The notes under the pieces were generated by a model that was not told the DNA's origin, made no database searches, and saw only the letters and a list, made by a program, of their open reading frames with translations. Below are positions 9,316 to 16,026 of a stretch of DNA of 58,500 bases, one piece after another. How positions within the stretch are numbered: position 1 is the first letter of the stretch; each line of letters opens with the position of its first letter. Location: positions 5,247,510 through 5,306,009 of the forward strand of contig NZ_CM002285.1 of assembly GCF_000497445.1 (NCBI RefSeq). Reading direction: 5' to 3'. Position numbers and translations under genes: made by a program. The DNA is from Streptomyces roseochromogenus subsp. oscitans DS 12.976. Lineage in GTDB: Bacteria > Actinomycetota > Actinomycetes > Streptomycetales > Streptomycetaceae.

Positions 9316-9705
9316 ATGGGTCATGGAGCCGCACAGCCTGGAAGCGTCCCCCGCGCACGGCTGGACGCCGCGAATGCCGCCAAGGTCGCCACCACGCTTC
9401 AGGCGCTGGCGACCCCGTCACGGCTGCTCATCCTCGCCCGGCTGCGCGAAGGCTCTTTGCCGGCGACTGAACTGGCCGCCGAGGTCGGCATGGAGCAGTC
9501 CGCTTGCTCTCACCAACTGCGGTTGCTGCGCAACCTCGGCCTTGTCGTCGGTACCCGCCAGGGCCGCTCGGTGGTGTACTCGCTGTACGACAACCACGTC
9601 GCTGAACTTCTGGACCAGGCCATCTACCACGTGGAACACCTGCGCCTCGGCCTCAGCGACACCTCCGGCACCGTCAGCCCGGAGACCGAGACGGCGACTG
9701 CCTGA
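9316..9705 (+). CDS. ArsR/SmtB-family metal-responsive repressor, NmtR-like
   Basis: A 129-residue winged-helix protein. The recognition region is ATPSRLLILARLREG to EVGMEQSACSHQLRLLRNLG. The metal ligands described for mycobacterial NmtR are conserved: Gly2-His3 at the N-terminus (MGHG) and, in the alpha5 helix, Asp92, His94, His105 and His108 (YDNHVAELLDQAIYHVEHL). NmtR's next His (His109 there) is Arg here. By homology it senses Ni2+/Co2+ and represses the divergent P1B-4 ATPase until metal binds. The ATG at 9316 preserves the MGHG metal-binding N-terminus. Confidence 0.93.
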   Translation: MGHGAAQPGSVPRARLDAANAAKVATTLQALATPSRLLILARLREGSLPATELAAEVGMEQSACSHQLRLLRNLGLVVGTRQGRSVVYSLYDNHVAELLDQAIYHVEHLRLGLSDTSGTVSPETETATA

Positions 9706-9806
9706 ACTGGGCTTCCGCGACCGGACCACCCGGAATGCTGTCCAGGCTGAGGAGTGATCCGGCCTTTGCGTGTGGTCGGCGTTCTCCGTGCGCGGCGTCG
9801 GCGCGC

Positions 9807-10643
9807 TCAACTCAAGGCTTTACCGACCTCGTAGATCGTTGGCCTGTCTTCGGGGGCATGACTGAGCATGGCTTCGACCAGCTCACCCAGTTCGCCCTGC
9901 ACCTTCACCGGCCGCCGCCTGCCGTCCGCTACGGCCTGCCTCTGCACGTGGCGCGGAGCGTCGTCCGGGTACTCGACCGCCCGCCAGCCCGTGGCGGAGA
10001 TGAGCAGTGACGCGCCGAGTGCGTAGATGTCGGCTTCTGGTGTGGCCTGCGCCTCTCCGGTCGCGAGCACACTGCGCGCAATCTCCGGCGCCTCGTAGTG
10101 GACGAGGCAGCCGCGGAACGGGAAGTCGTACCCCTCGGGCACGTGCCCACCGCGCGCCAAGGCCAAGTCGATGAGATGGGTCCGTTCCGGCCCGATGATG
10201 AAGTGCGCGGGCTGCACGTCGCCGTGAGCCCAACCCTGGGAGTGCAGTTCGGCCAGCGCCTCCACACAGCTCAGGGCCACGCTGGTGTGCGGCTCGATGC
10301 GCGAGTCCGGCGCACGGCAGGGCTCCCACAGCTGGTGGAGGTCCGGTCCTTCCCGCCACGGCTGGAAGTTCCAGGTGCCTCCCTCCCATTCGCCGTACGC
10401 GAAGTCATGGAAGCCCAGGCGGTGCAGTACGGCGCCTTCGCGTGCGGGGGCGAGCGCTGTCCACGGCTGGGCAGGCCAGTCGGCCGTTGCCTCGATGGGG
10501 TATCCGACCTTCACGGCGTAGTGGCCCCGATGGCTCTCGACCTCCCAGACCATGGAGCCCCGGCGATTGACGACCAGGCGCTGAGCCTTGGGCATGAGTG
10601 CGTCGAGCACGACAATCGGCAGTTCAGGGGGTGTCCCGGACAA
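9807..10643 (-). CDS. Protein kinase-like protein with altered catalytic motifs
   Basis: A 278-residue single-domain kinase fold. The ATP-anchoring Lys is in AVKVG (K45). The catalytic loop reads HGDVQPAHF (D142 kept, Asn replaced by His147), the DFG motif reads DLA (D159), and HYEAPE marks the P+1 region. The start is TTG 10643, with GGAAGGAGA 7 bases upstream; ATG 10682 has none. It has no transmembrane or PASTA domains, so it is cytosolic. With two catalytic motifs changed it may be an atypical kinase or a pseudokinase. It lies upstream of nothing on its strand and follows the GRDP-like gene, probably as one transcription unit. Confidence 0.75.
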   Translation of the reverse strand: MSGTPPELPIVVLDALMPKAQRLVVNRRGSMVWEVESHRGHYAVKVGYPIEATADWPAQPWTALAPAREGAVLHRLGFHDFAYGEWEGGTWNFQPWREGPDLHQLWEPCRAPDSRIEPHTSVALSCVEALAELHSQGWAHGDVQPAHFIIGPERTHLIDLALARGGHVPEGYDFPFRGCLVHYEAPEIARSVLATGEAQATPEADIYALGASLLISATGWRAVEYPDDAPRHVQRQAVADGRRRPVKVQGELGELVEAMLSHAPEDRPTIYEVGKALS

Positions 10644-10713
10644 CGTCTGTTCTCCTTCCGGGCAACGCGGCCGACCCCGCATCGAGGCCGGCCGCGTCGC
10701 TGGTGTCGTGTCG

Positions 10714-11157
10714 CTACGCCTGACCGTACGGACGGCCGCAGTCCGAGTCGCATTGCGCGAGGTTCGTGCCGTTCACGGTCCACAGGTCGTCGAAGACCAT
10801 GAACCCGGCCGCCTTCATCGCGTGCGCGGAGGCGGCGACCTTCTCCGGGTCACGCGCTCCCCCGCCCGGCATCGGGTTGTGGTGCAGGAAGCGGCCCGCG
10901 TACCGGTCGCAGAGCGCGGCGTACTCCTTCGTATGCAGGATGAGCGCGTGCAGTCCGAGGTCCACGTCGTCCGACGGGACCATGGGGACAGTGGCGGTTG
11001 CCGCAGTGACCAGGAAGGCCACCGCCTGGTCCGCGATCCGTGCCGCCCGCTCGGACGACTGCCCGTTGTGGACGATCACGAAGTGGGTGAGGCTGTCGAA
11101 CAGCTCCTCACCAGCCATCGCGCGACCCGTCCTCTGGTCGTTTGCCGTTGCTGTCAT
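10714..11157 (-). CDS. Small GRDP-like (glycine-rich-domain-type) protein of unknown function
   Basis: A 147-residue soluble protein. The segment VDLGLHALILHTKEYAALCDRYAGRFLHHNP has the His/Asp pattern (xxHxxILHTxxYxxxCxxxxGxFxHHxP) that I associate with the Streptomyces GRDP-like family. Three more Cys/His lie in AQCDSDCGRPYG at the C-terminus. The start is fixed by AAGGAG 7 bases before ATG 11157; the longer frame to 11289 lacks one. It is 70 bases upstream of the kinase-like gene on the same strand. Function is unknown; metal binding is possible. Confidence 0.7.
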   Translation of the reverse strand: MTATANDQRTGRAMAGEELFDSLTHFVIVHNGQSSERAARIADQAVAFLVTAATATVPMVPSDDVDLGLHALILHTKEYAALCDRYAGRFLHHNPMPGGGARDPEKVAASAHAMKAAGFMVFDDLWTVNGTNLAQCDSDCGRPYGQA

Positions 11158-11248
11158 ACGAAGACTCCTTGAGTGTCGCTGTGCTCTGGCACTTGCGCCT
11201 CCATCGGTCGCCGAGGCGTGGACCAGGACGACCGAGTGGGTTGGAAGG

Positions 11249-11307
11249 CCGGCCCCGAACGGGGAAGGGGGAGCCAAGGAAGGTGGCACCCCGTTCGGGG
11301 CGGCCGG
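11249..11307. terminator. Long inverted repeat, possible terminator
   Basis: CCGGCCCCGAACGGGG at 11249-11264 is mirrored by CCCCGTTCGGGGCGGCCGG at 11289-11307, with one small bulge and a loop of about 24 bases. It lies after the stop of the leftward 32-residue ORF and before the GRDP-like gene. That fits a rho-independent-like hairpin or an attenuator between them. Confidence 0.45.
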
Positions 11308-11308
11308 T

Positions 11309-11407
11309 CTACTGGCTGATACCGAGGGCCATGCCGATCACCAAGCCACAGGACCCGCTGATCATGATGATGAAGAGGACCCCCGCGTACTGGTCGATGT
11401 CGCGCAT
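11309..11407 (-). CDS. 32-residue single-helix membrane peptide
   Basis: The frame MRDIDQYAGVLFIIMISGSC, continuing GLVIGMALGISQ and stop TAG, starts at ATG 11407. The first base of that ATG is the last base of the preceding TGA stop (TGATG overlap), so it is coupled to the 76-residue gene upstream. About 23 residues form one hydrophobic helix after an acidic N-terminus; a Cys sits mid-helix. A coding shadow is unlikely given this coupling and the strong inverted repeat just after the stop. Function is unknown. Confidence 0.55.
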   Translation of the reverse strand: MRDIDQYAGVLFIIMISGSCGLVIGMALGISQ

Positions 11408-11637
11408 CACAGGCCGTCCCGGCTGCTGCCGTTACGGATGGCAAGGCGGGCGCTCAATTCCTCCCGCGCGGTCAGGGCCATCACGTTGTCCGGCAGGGCG
11501 TCCCACTCGACGCCGCCAGCGACGGGCCTTATCTGCACCCTGGCGCCGACCTCACCCATGACGACGCCGATTCGTCCACTGGCGGTGTCCTTCGCCAGTT
11601 CGCCGATGCCTGGTCTGGTCTGCTGGTTGCTCGCCAT
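11407..11637 (-). CDS. Small conserved Streptomyces protein of unknown function (76 aa)
   Basis: The sequence IGELAKDTASGRIGVVMGEVGARVQIRPVAGGVEWDALP (shown in part) follows a pattern I recognise from many small Streptomyces proteins: a beta-rich core ending in GGxEWDA. No domain name applies. ATG 11637 is the start closest to the conserved core; ATG 11649 and 11661 are also open, and the only GGAGG lies 13 bases before 11661. It is divergent from the XRE gene at 11757 and coupled to the 32-residue membrane peptide. Confidence 0.65.
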   Translation of the reverse strand: MASNQQTRPGIGELAKDTASGRIGVVMGEVGARVQIRPVAGGVEWDALPDNVMALTAREELSARLAIRNGSSRDGL

Positions 11638-11662
11638 GCGGACGAGCATCCTGCCGCCCATC

Positions 11663-11723
11663 GGGACGTCGGAACCTCCGACAAACACCACTTCGGGACG
11701 TCCCGCGTCGGGTAGAACGTCCC
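11663..11723. promoter_or_regulatory. Iterated GGGACGT half-sites, predicted XRE operator
   Basis: The divergent promoter between the 76-residue gene and the XRE gene holds CGGGACGTCCCG at 11694-11705, a perfect 12-base palindrome. A GGGACGTC half-site lies at 11663-11670 and AACGTCCC at 11716-11723. This arrangement fits an autoregulated XRE operator; binding is inferred. Confidence 0.45.
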
Positions 11724-11756
11724 TGGTGCCGTCCCCGAGTGTTGGGGGAGATTGAG

Positions 11757-12500
11757 ATGCCGAACGAGAGGTTACGTGCTGCCATGGCGGCCGGCGGATG
11801 GACGTACGCCGCCCTCGCGGACAAGGTCGAAGTCGATCCGAAGTCCGTTGAGCGATGGGTGAATCTGGGGCGTACGCCGCGTCGTGCCACGGCCATGCTG
11901 GCAGCGGAAACACTAGGAGAAGATGTGCACGCTCTATGGCCATCGCTCAGGCAGGCGCGCCCTGCCCGTGCTGTCAGTCCGGAACTTGTGGCGATTTACG
12001 ACCAGCGGGCGGACGTCCCTGTCTCCGCTTTCGTGGACCTGCTGACCCAGGCTCGCGAGCACATCGACGTGCTCGTGTACGCCGCAGTCTTCCTGCACGA
12101 GGCATACCCGCGGCTCAACGAGGTATTGCGAGAGCGAGCTGCCGACGGGTGTGCGGTCCGTATCGCGGTCGGCGACCCGGACAGCACGAATGTCCAACAG
12201 CGCGGCGGCGAAGAGAGGTTCGGCCACGGTATCGAGTCCCGTTGCCGACTCGCCCTCATGCACTATCGCCCTCTCGCCGGGGTACCTGGCATCGAGGTAC
12301 GGACCCATGCCACCACGCTCTACAACTCGATCTATCGGGCGGACGACCAGGTGTTGGTCAATGCCCATATCTGGGGCGTGAACGCCTACGGTGCGCCTGT
12401 GTGGCATCTTCGGCGCAACGGAGCGGGCGGCATGTTCGACACCTACGCCAGCAGCTTCGACGCGGTGTGGGAGACCGCGACGCCGGTACGAGAAGGGTGA
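11757..12500 (+). CDS. XRE-family regulator with C-terminal effector-like domain
   Basis: A 247-residue protein. Residues 5-60 form a Cro/CI-type helix-turn-helix (MAAGGWTYAALADKVEVD, then KSVERWVNLGRTP). Residues 95-240 (REHIDVLVYAAVFLHEAYPRL, VRIAVGDPDS, NAHIWGVNAYGAPVWHLRR) resemble the HKD-less phospholipase-D-like domain of similar Streptomyces regulators. ATG 11757 has GGGGGAG 6 bases upstream. Codon 6 is TTA, so translation should depend on the bldA tRNA. It overlaps nothing and is followed after two bases by a NUDIX gene, a pairing also seen in actinomycete integrative elements. Confidence 0.8.
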   Translation: MPNERLRAAMAAGGWTYAALADKVEVDPKSVERWVNLGRTPRRATAMLAAETLGEDVHALWPSLRQARPARAVSPELVAIYDQRADVPVSAFVDLLTQAREHIDVLVYAAVFLHEAYPRLNEVLRERAADGCAVRIAVGDPDSTNVQQRGGEERFGHGIESRCRLALMHYRPLAGVPGIEVRTHATTLYNSIYRADDQVLVNAHIWGVNAYGAPVWHLRRNGAGGMFDTYASSFDAVWETATPVREG

Positions 12501-12502
12501 CC

Positions 12503-12973
12503 ATGGCACGGACCGAGTACTACGACGACCCGGCGGCACCGGAGCCGAACAGCATGGTGGTCGCCGCGTCCGCCGTGGTCACCGACGACGAAGGGCGAGT
12601 GCTCCTTCAGCGCCGCACGGACAACGATCTCTGGGCCCTACCTGGCGGCGGCATGGAGATGACCGACTCACTCCCGGGAGCAGCCGTCCGCGAGGTGAAG
12701 GAGGAAACGGGTCTGGACGTCGAGATCACCGGGCTCGTGGGCATGTACACCGACCCTCGCCACATCATCGCCTACTCGGACGGTGAGGTACGCAGGCAGT
12801 TCAACGTGTGCTTCACCGCTCGTGTGGTCGGCGGCCGGCTCGCGATCTCGGACGAGTCCACGGAGCTGCGGTTCGTCCAGCCGGCGGAGATCGATCAACT
12901 GCCGATGCACCACACACAGCGGCTCCGGATCCGTCACTTCCTGGAGGACCGTGAGCGGCCCTACCTCGGCTGA
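12503..12973 (+). CDS. NUDIX hydrolase
   Basis: A 156-residue protein beginning MARTEYYDDPAAPEPNSMVV, two bases after the XRE stop, so the two are probably cotranslated. The NUDIX box reads GGGMEMTDSLPGAAVREV followed by KEETGL; the first Glu of the consensus is Asp and the REUxEExGU core is intact. It should hydrolyse a nucleoside-diphosphate-linked substrate, identity unknown. The frame is open far upstream, but the ATG at 12503 fits both family length and context. Confidence 0.85.
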   Translation: MARTEYYDDPAAPEPNSMVVAASAVVTDDEGRVLLQRRTDNDLWALPGGGMEMTDSLPGAAVREVKEETGLDVEITGLVGMYTDPRHIIAYSDGEVRRQFNVCFTARVVGGRLAISDESTELRFVQPAEIDQLPMHHTQRLRIRHFLEDRERPYLG

Positions 12974-13069
12974 CCTCGTAGATGTACGACAATCCTGCCA
13001 GCAACGACAGCACCGAGGCCGCTGAACACAACCATCCGTCGCTACACGATCTTAGGATGCTCGGTTCCG

Positions 13070-13440
13070 GTGATTGCCGTACCGCAGTCGACCGTCAGTA
13101 GCTTTATCACCGAAGCGGCGTCGATAATCACAGCCACAGCGATCGCGGGCTTGAAGATGCGGCTTCACCCGCTAAGGGATGTCTCGACGCTTGCTGCCTG
13201 CGCGACAAGGCATATCGACAAGGCCGTGTGGGAGCTGCCCATCCCAGAGTTCGATCCGGCCAACCTCAAGCACGTGCAGATCGCTGAGCTCGGGGAGGCT
13301 GAGGCCCGGCGCATCGCGGACCTGAAGTTCGACGAGGACAGCAGCCACATCCAGATCCGTCCTAGCCTGCGCGACACCTCCTACTCTCTTCGCCCGACGC
13401 CGAGGAACTGGACCAACTCGTCACCGAACTGCTCAGCTGA
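13070..13440 (+). pseudogene. Frameshifted C-terminal remnant of a larger gene (possibly a DNA methylase-type protein)
   Basis: Translation gives WELPIPEFDPANLKHVQIAE and RIADLKFDEDSSHIQIRPSL, then the frame drifts. In the next frame the sequence continues naturally as LLLSSPDAEELDQLVTELLS and stops at 13440. Joining the two frames near 13378 gives a coherent C-terminus. The IPxFDPxxxLHxxxAELG...ELDxLVxELL pattern reminds me of the C-termini of N-6 DNA methylase/restriction-type proteins; this is from memory. The beginning is missing, so this is a relic rather than a gene. Confidence 0.55.
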
Positions 13441-13491
13441 AAAGAAAATTCGGAGGGGCTAAATACTTCGAGCAAAGCGCTGCTTGATCTT

Positions 13492-13686
13492 GTGTCTGGG
13501 ATCCAAACTGGTGATGCAAGCGCGCGTGTCGAGTCTGAAGGTGGCGAGGAATGGGAATCCCAGGACCATCCTGAAGAGTATGAAGCGTCCTTTTGGGAGA
13601 AGGGATGCAAGCCAGTTTCGCTCCTGCTGATCGCGTTGGCCTGGCTGAATCATTGGCCATGGCGCGGCGGAGGAGGTGCGCTTTGA
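13492..13686 (+). CDS. Small ORF in AT-richer islet, unknown
   Basis: A frame of 64 residues from GTG 13492, open further upstream to about 13444. It is acidic (GGEEWESQDHPEEYEASFWE) then hydrophobic (KPVSLLLIALAWLNHWPW), ending in a poly-Gly tail. Base composition is visibly lower in GC than all neighbours. No ribosome site precedes the GTG. I do not recognise it. It may be a fragment of a membrane protein left by a recombination event. Confidence 0.3.
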   Translation: MSGIQTGDASARVESEGGEEWESQDHPEEYEASFWEKGCKPVSLLLIALAWLNHWPWRGGGGAL

Positions 13687-13701
13687 CGAATTTGCCGCCA
13701 A

Positions 13702-13857
13702 ATGGCAAAGAGGGGGAGTCGGAAGCCAGGGTCAAGGAAGAATGGTTTCAAGTTCTTCACGCTTTGGTCTTTGTCCGGTCTCCTAGCGGCCTTGGGATCC
13801 TTGACGTATTTCATGGATGTGCTGGAAGAGGCTGCTCAAATGAAGGATTTGCCCTGA
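13702..13857 (+). CDS. 51-residue basic single-helix membrane protein in AT-richer islet
   Basis: The frame begins MAKRGSRKPGSRKNGFKFF, continues with a hydrophobic helix (TLWSLSGLLAALGSLTYFM) and ends DVLEEAAQMKDLP, stop TGA 13855-13857. The layout (very basic N-terminus, one helix, acidic amphipathic tail) is that of a real small membrane protein. It has more GC-rich third positions than the overlapping 92-residue frame. No Shine-Dalgarno directly precedes ATG 13702; GGAGGAGG at 13667-13675 instead fits a TTG at 13683 in another frame. Function is unknown. Confidence 0.4.
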   Translation: MAKRGSRKPGSRKNGFKFFTLWSLSGLLAALGSLTYFMDVLEEAAQMKDLP

Positions 13858-13870
13858 CCAATCTCGACTG

Positions 13871-14368
13871 ACGCAGTGAGGCGGGTGGTTCCACAGCGTA
13901 AGCGAGGTGTGTTGCTCGACCGGCCGACGGAGCGGTCTTGAACTACCGCTGTTGCGGCCCAGGGTTTGGTGCTGACGGCAACTGCAACGCACAGATGGAT
14001 GACGGCATCGACGGCACGCAGAGATAAACGATCACGAGCACCGCCAATCAGCCCGAACGGCGGCGAAGTGACGGCTCAACAGTCTGCCCAGTCCTACGGA
14101 TCAGAAGGTGCAGGAGCCCGCTTATCCCGTTACGCCAAGGAAACGCGGCAGGTGATCAGAGACTCGGGGACCAGCGAAGACCGCGATCGCGGATGGGACC
14201 GGCACCGCATTAGGCTTCTGCGGAGTCGGCGCGGGCCGTGGACCACGCTTGATCCGAAAGGTGATCTTGGGCGCCACGGAGCCAGTGGACCCCGAGTGGA
14301 CCACAGCCCCCACGCGAGGCGGGAGGCCGGTAGGCTGTACCCGCTCCGCTCCAGGTGGGCTGGGACGA
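13871..14368. other. Non-coding stretch before the tRNA-Ser remnant
   Basis: About 500 bases with no supported gene on either strand; open frames here are short and without conserved features or ribosome sites. Near the right end, TTGATC about 14249 and TAGGCT about 14333 precede the tRNA-like sequence. They may be remains of promoter and leader for it. Confidence 0.4.
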
Positions 14369-14409
14369 GGTAGGTTGCCCGAGCGGCCTAAGCGAGCGGA
14401 CCCGAAAAC
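14369..14409 (+). pseudogene. 5' half of a tRNA-Ser(CGA) gene, truncated in the anticodon loop
   Basis: GGTAGGTTGCCCGAGCGGCC followed by TAAGCGAGCGGACCCGAAA matches the acceptor 5' strand, D arm and anticodon-arm 5' half of a class II actinobacterial tRNA-Ser. The seven-base loop CCCGAAA reads anticodon CGA. The 3' anticodon strand, variable arm, T arm and acceptor 3' strand are absent. The sequence runs directly into the antisense of the acyl-CoA synthetase C-terminus, whose stop codon (14388-14390) lies inside the tRNA-like part. Such breaks in an anticodon loop are typical of tyrosine-integrase crossovers at tRNA genes. Confidence 0.6.
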
Positions 14410-15902
14410 CGCTCCCTCAGCTTGTACTTGAGCACCTTCCGCAGCGTGTCATTACGCGGAAGCGCCTCCACCACCTCCAGCCGCTCCGGCAGTTTGTGGA
14501 CGGACAGGCCTGCTGAGCGCAGGTAGGAGACGATCGACGGCAAGGTCAACTCGGGCGATCCCGGCGGCTGTTCCACCACCGCGCAGACCAGTTCGCCTCG
14601 TTCGGCGTCCGACAGGCCGATGACTGCTGCGTCGCCCACCAGAGGGTGGCGGTGCAGCAAGTCCTCGATCTCCCTGGCCGAGATGTTCTCGCCCTTGCGG
14701 ATGATCACGTCCTTCAGGCGGCCGGTGAGGACCAGGTGGCCCGAGTCCGTGACATGGCCCAGGTCGCCCGTGCGCAGGAAGCCGTCGGCGTCGAAGGCGG
14801 CGGCCGTCTGGGCGGGGTCCAGATAGCCCTGGCAGACGGCCTCCCCGCGCAGTCGTATCTCGCCGTCCACGATCCGGATCTCCATGCCGGCCGGCGGGCG
14901 GCCCTCGGTCGTCGCCAGGTTCTCCGGGGTGTCCCGCGGATCGCCCATGGTGATCATCGGGACCTCGGTCATGCCGTAGCCGTGGGTGAGCTGGACGCCC
15001 ATCTCGCGGACCACCGAGTGGTAGACCTCCGGGGGCTTCGGTGCGCCGCCGCCTGCCAGTAGGCGGAGGGAGGGGATCACCTTCTCGCCCGGCTGTTTGC
15101 GCTGCTCGGCCAGGAACAGGGAGTAGAAGGCCGTGGAGCCGCCGGCCACCGTCACCCGGTGCCGCCGGTACTCCGGCAGCGCGTCCGGCAGCGAGAAGTG
15201 CTCGAACATCACCGCCGGGAAGCCGTACAGCAGGAGCATCACCAGATAGTCGGGGCCGCCTATGTGGGCGTACGGGAAGGCGATCGAGCCCACGTCCTCG
15301 GGCGTCAGCCGCAGTGCGTGCGCCAGGCAGGAGCCGCCCGCTATCAGGGAGCGGTCGGTGTGCAGTACCCCCTTGGGGTCGGAGGTGGTGCCCGAGGTCC
15401 AGTAGATCCAGCGGACCGAGGTGCCCTCGGCGGGCGGGGCGGGGAGCTTCGACGGGTCGCCGTCCGGCAGGGAGTCGTCGTCGTACGCCTCGAAGATCCC
15501 CCTCGCACCCAGCCGGCGGGCCATCTCCGTGTGGTCGTGGCCGCGCCACACGCCCGGTACCGCGAAGAACTCCGCTTTCGACTCCCGGAGCGCGAAGCCG
15601 ACCTCCCGGTCCCGGTAGAAGGGGATCACCGGGGACTGTACGGCGCCCAGGCGGGCCAGCGCGAAGGACAGCAGGGCCGTCTCGATGCGGGTCGGCAACT
15701 GCCAGGCGACCACCGTGCCGGGACGCACGCCCCTGTCGTACAGACCGGCCGCCACCCGCTCGGCACGCGCGCGCAGTTCGCTGAAAGTGAGCTGACGGCC
15801 GCCCTGGAGGAGGACGGGACGGCCGGGGGTCAGGGCGGCGCGACGGACGACCAGGTCCCACAACGTGCGGGCGGAACTCAGGGAATGCGGGGTCTCGTTC
15901 AC
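14388..15902 (-). CDS. AMP-forming acyl-CoA synthetase (fatty-acid/aromatic-acid CoA ligase)
   Basis: A 504-residue adenylate-forming enzyme that activates a carboxylic acid to its CoA thioester. Motifs are the P-loop-like YWTSGTTSDPKGVLHT, GYGMTEVP, RTGDLGHV, the hinge GRLKDVIIRKGENISAREIE and the C-terminal Lys in RNDTLRKVLKYKLRERF. GTG 15902 was chosen because AGGGGG lies 6 bases upstream; the longer frame to 16139 runs through the operators and the opposite gene. Its last five residues and stop come from tRNA-Ser-like sequence, so the native 3' end may have been replaced. Two CTGACG palindromes lie 30-70 bases upstream. It probably starts the catabolic pathway. Confidence 0.9.
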   Translation of the reverse strand: MNETPHSLSSARTLWDLVVRRAALTPGRPVLLQGGRQLTFSELRARAERVAAGLYDRGVRPGTVVAWQLPTRIETALLSFALARLGAVQSPVIPFYRDREVGFALRESKAEFFAVPGVWRGHDHTEMARRLGARGIFEAYDDDSLPDGDPSKLPAPPAEGTSVRWIYWTSGTTSDPKGVLHTDRSLIAGGSCLAHALRLTPEDVGSIAFPYAHIGGPDYLVMLLLYGFPAVMFEHFSLPDALPEYRRHRVTVAGGSTAFYSLFLAEQRKQPGEKVIPSLRLLAGGGAPKPPEVYHSVVREMGVQLTHGYGMTEVPMITMGDPRDTPENLATTEGRPPAGMEIRIVDGEIRLRGEAVCQGYLDPAQTAAAFDADGFLRTGDLGHVTDSGHLVLTGRLKDVIIRKGENISAREIEDLLHRHPLVGDAAVIGLSDAERGELVCAVVEQPPGSPELTLPSIVSYLRSAGLSVHKLPERLEVVEALPRNDTLRKVLKYKLRERFSGPLA

Positions 15903-15931
15903 GTGTGCCCCCTGACTGGCTTGGCGCTTGG

Positions 15932-15946
15932 CTGACGAACCGTCAG
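15932..15946. promoter_or_regulatory. Predicted operator A1, CTGACGAACCGTCAG
   Basis: A perfect 6-3-6 palindrome 30 bases upstream of the acyl-CoA synthetase start. It is one of eight near-identical sites in the catabolic cluster; TetR-type repressor binding is inferred. Confidence 0.65.
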
Positions 15947-15958
15947 GTGGCATGCTAA

Positions 15959-15973
15959 CTGACGGACCATCAG
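15959..15973. promoter_or_regulatory. Predicted operator A2, CTGACGGACCATCAG
   Basis: Same palindrome with one mismatch, centred 27 bases from A1 and 54 bases upstream of the amidohydrolase start. The pair lies in a divergent promoter and could control both operons. Confidence 0.6.
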
Positions 15974-16026
15974 ATACATACTGCCCGACCGAGTACTGTC
16001 CGACGGAGGGGAACGCGAGGGGAACC

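Noticed and set aside
13593..13871. 92-codon plus-strand frame in the AT-richer islet
   Set aside because: Lower third-position GC than the overlapping 51-codon frame and no sensible protein features, although a GGAGGAGG lies before its internal TTG at 13683.
14369..14409. Functional tRNA-Ser gene
   Set aside because: Only the 5' half is present; no variable arm, T arm or acceptor 3' strand follows.
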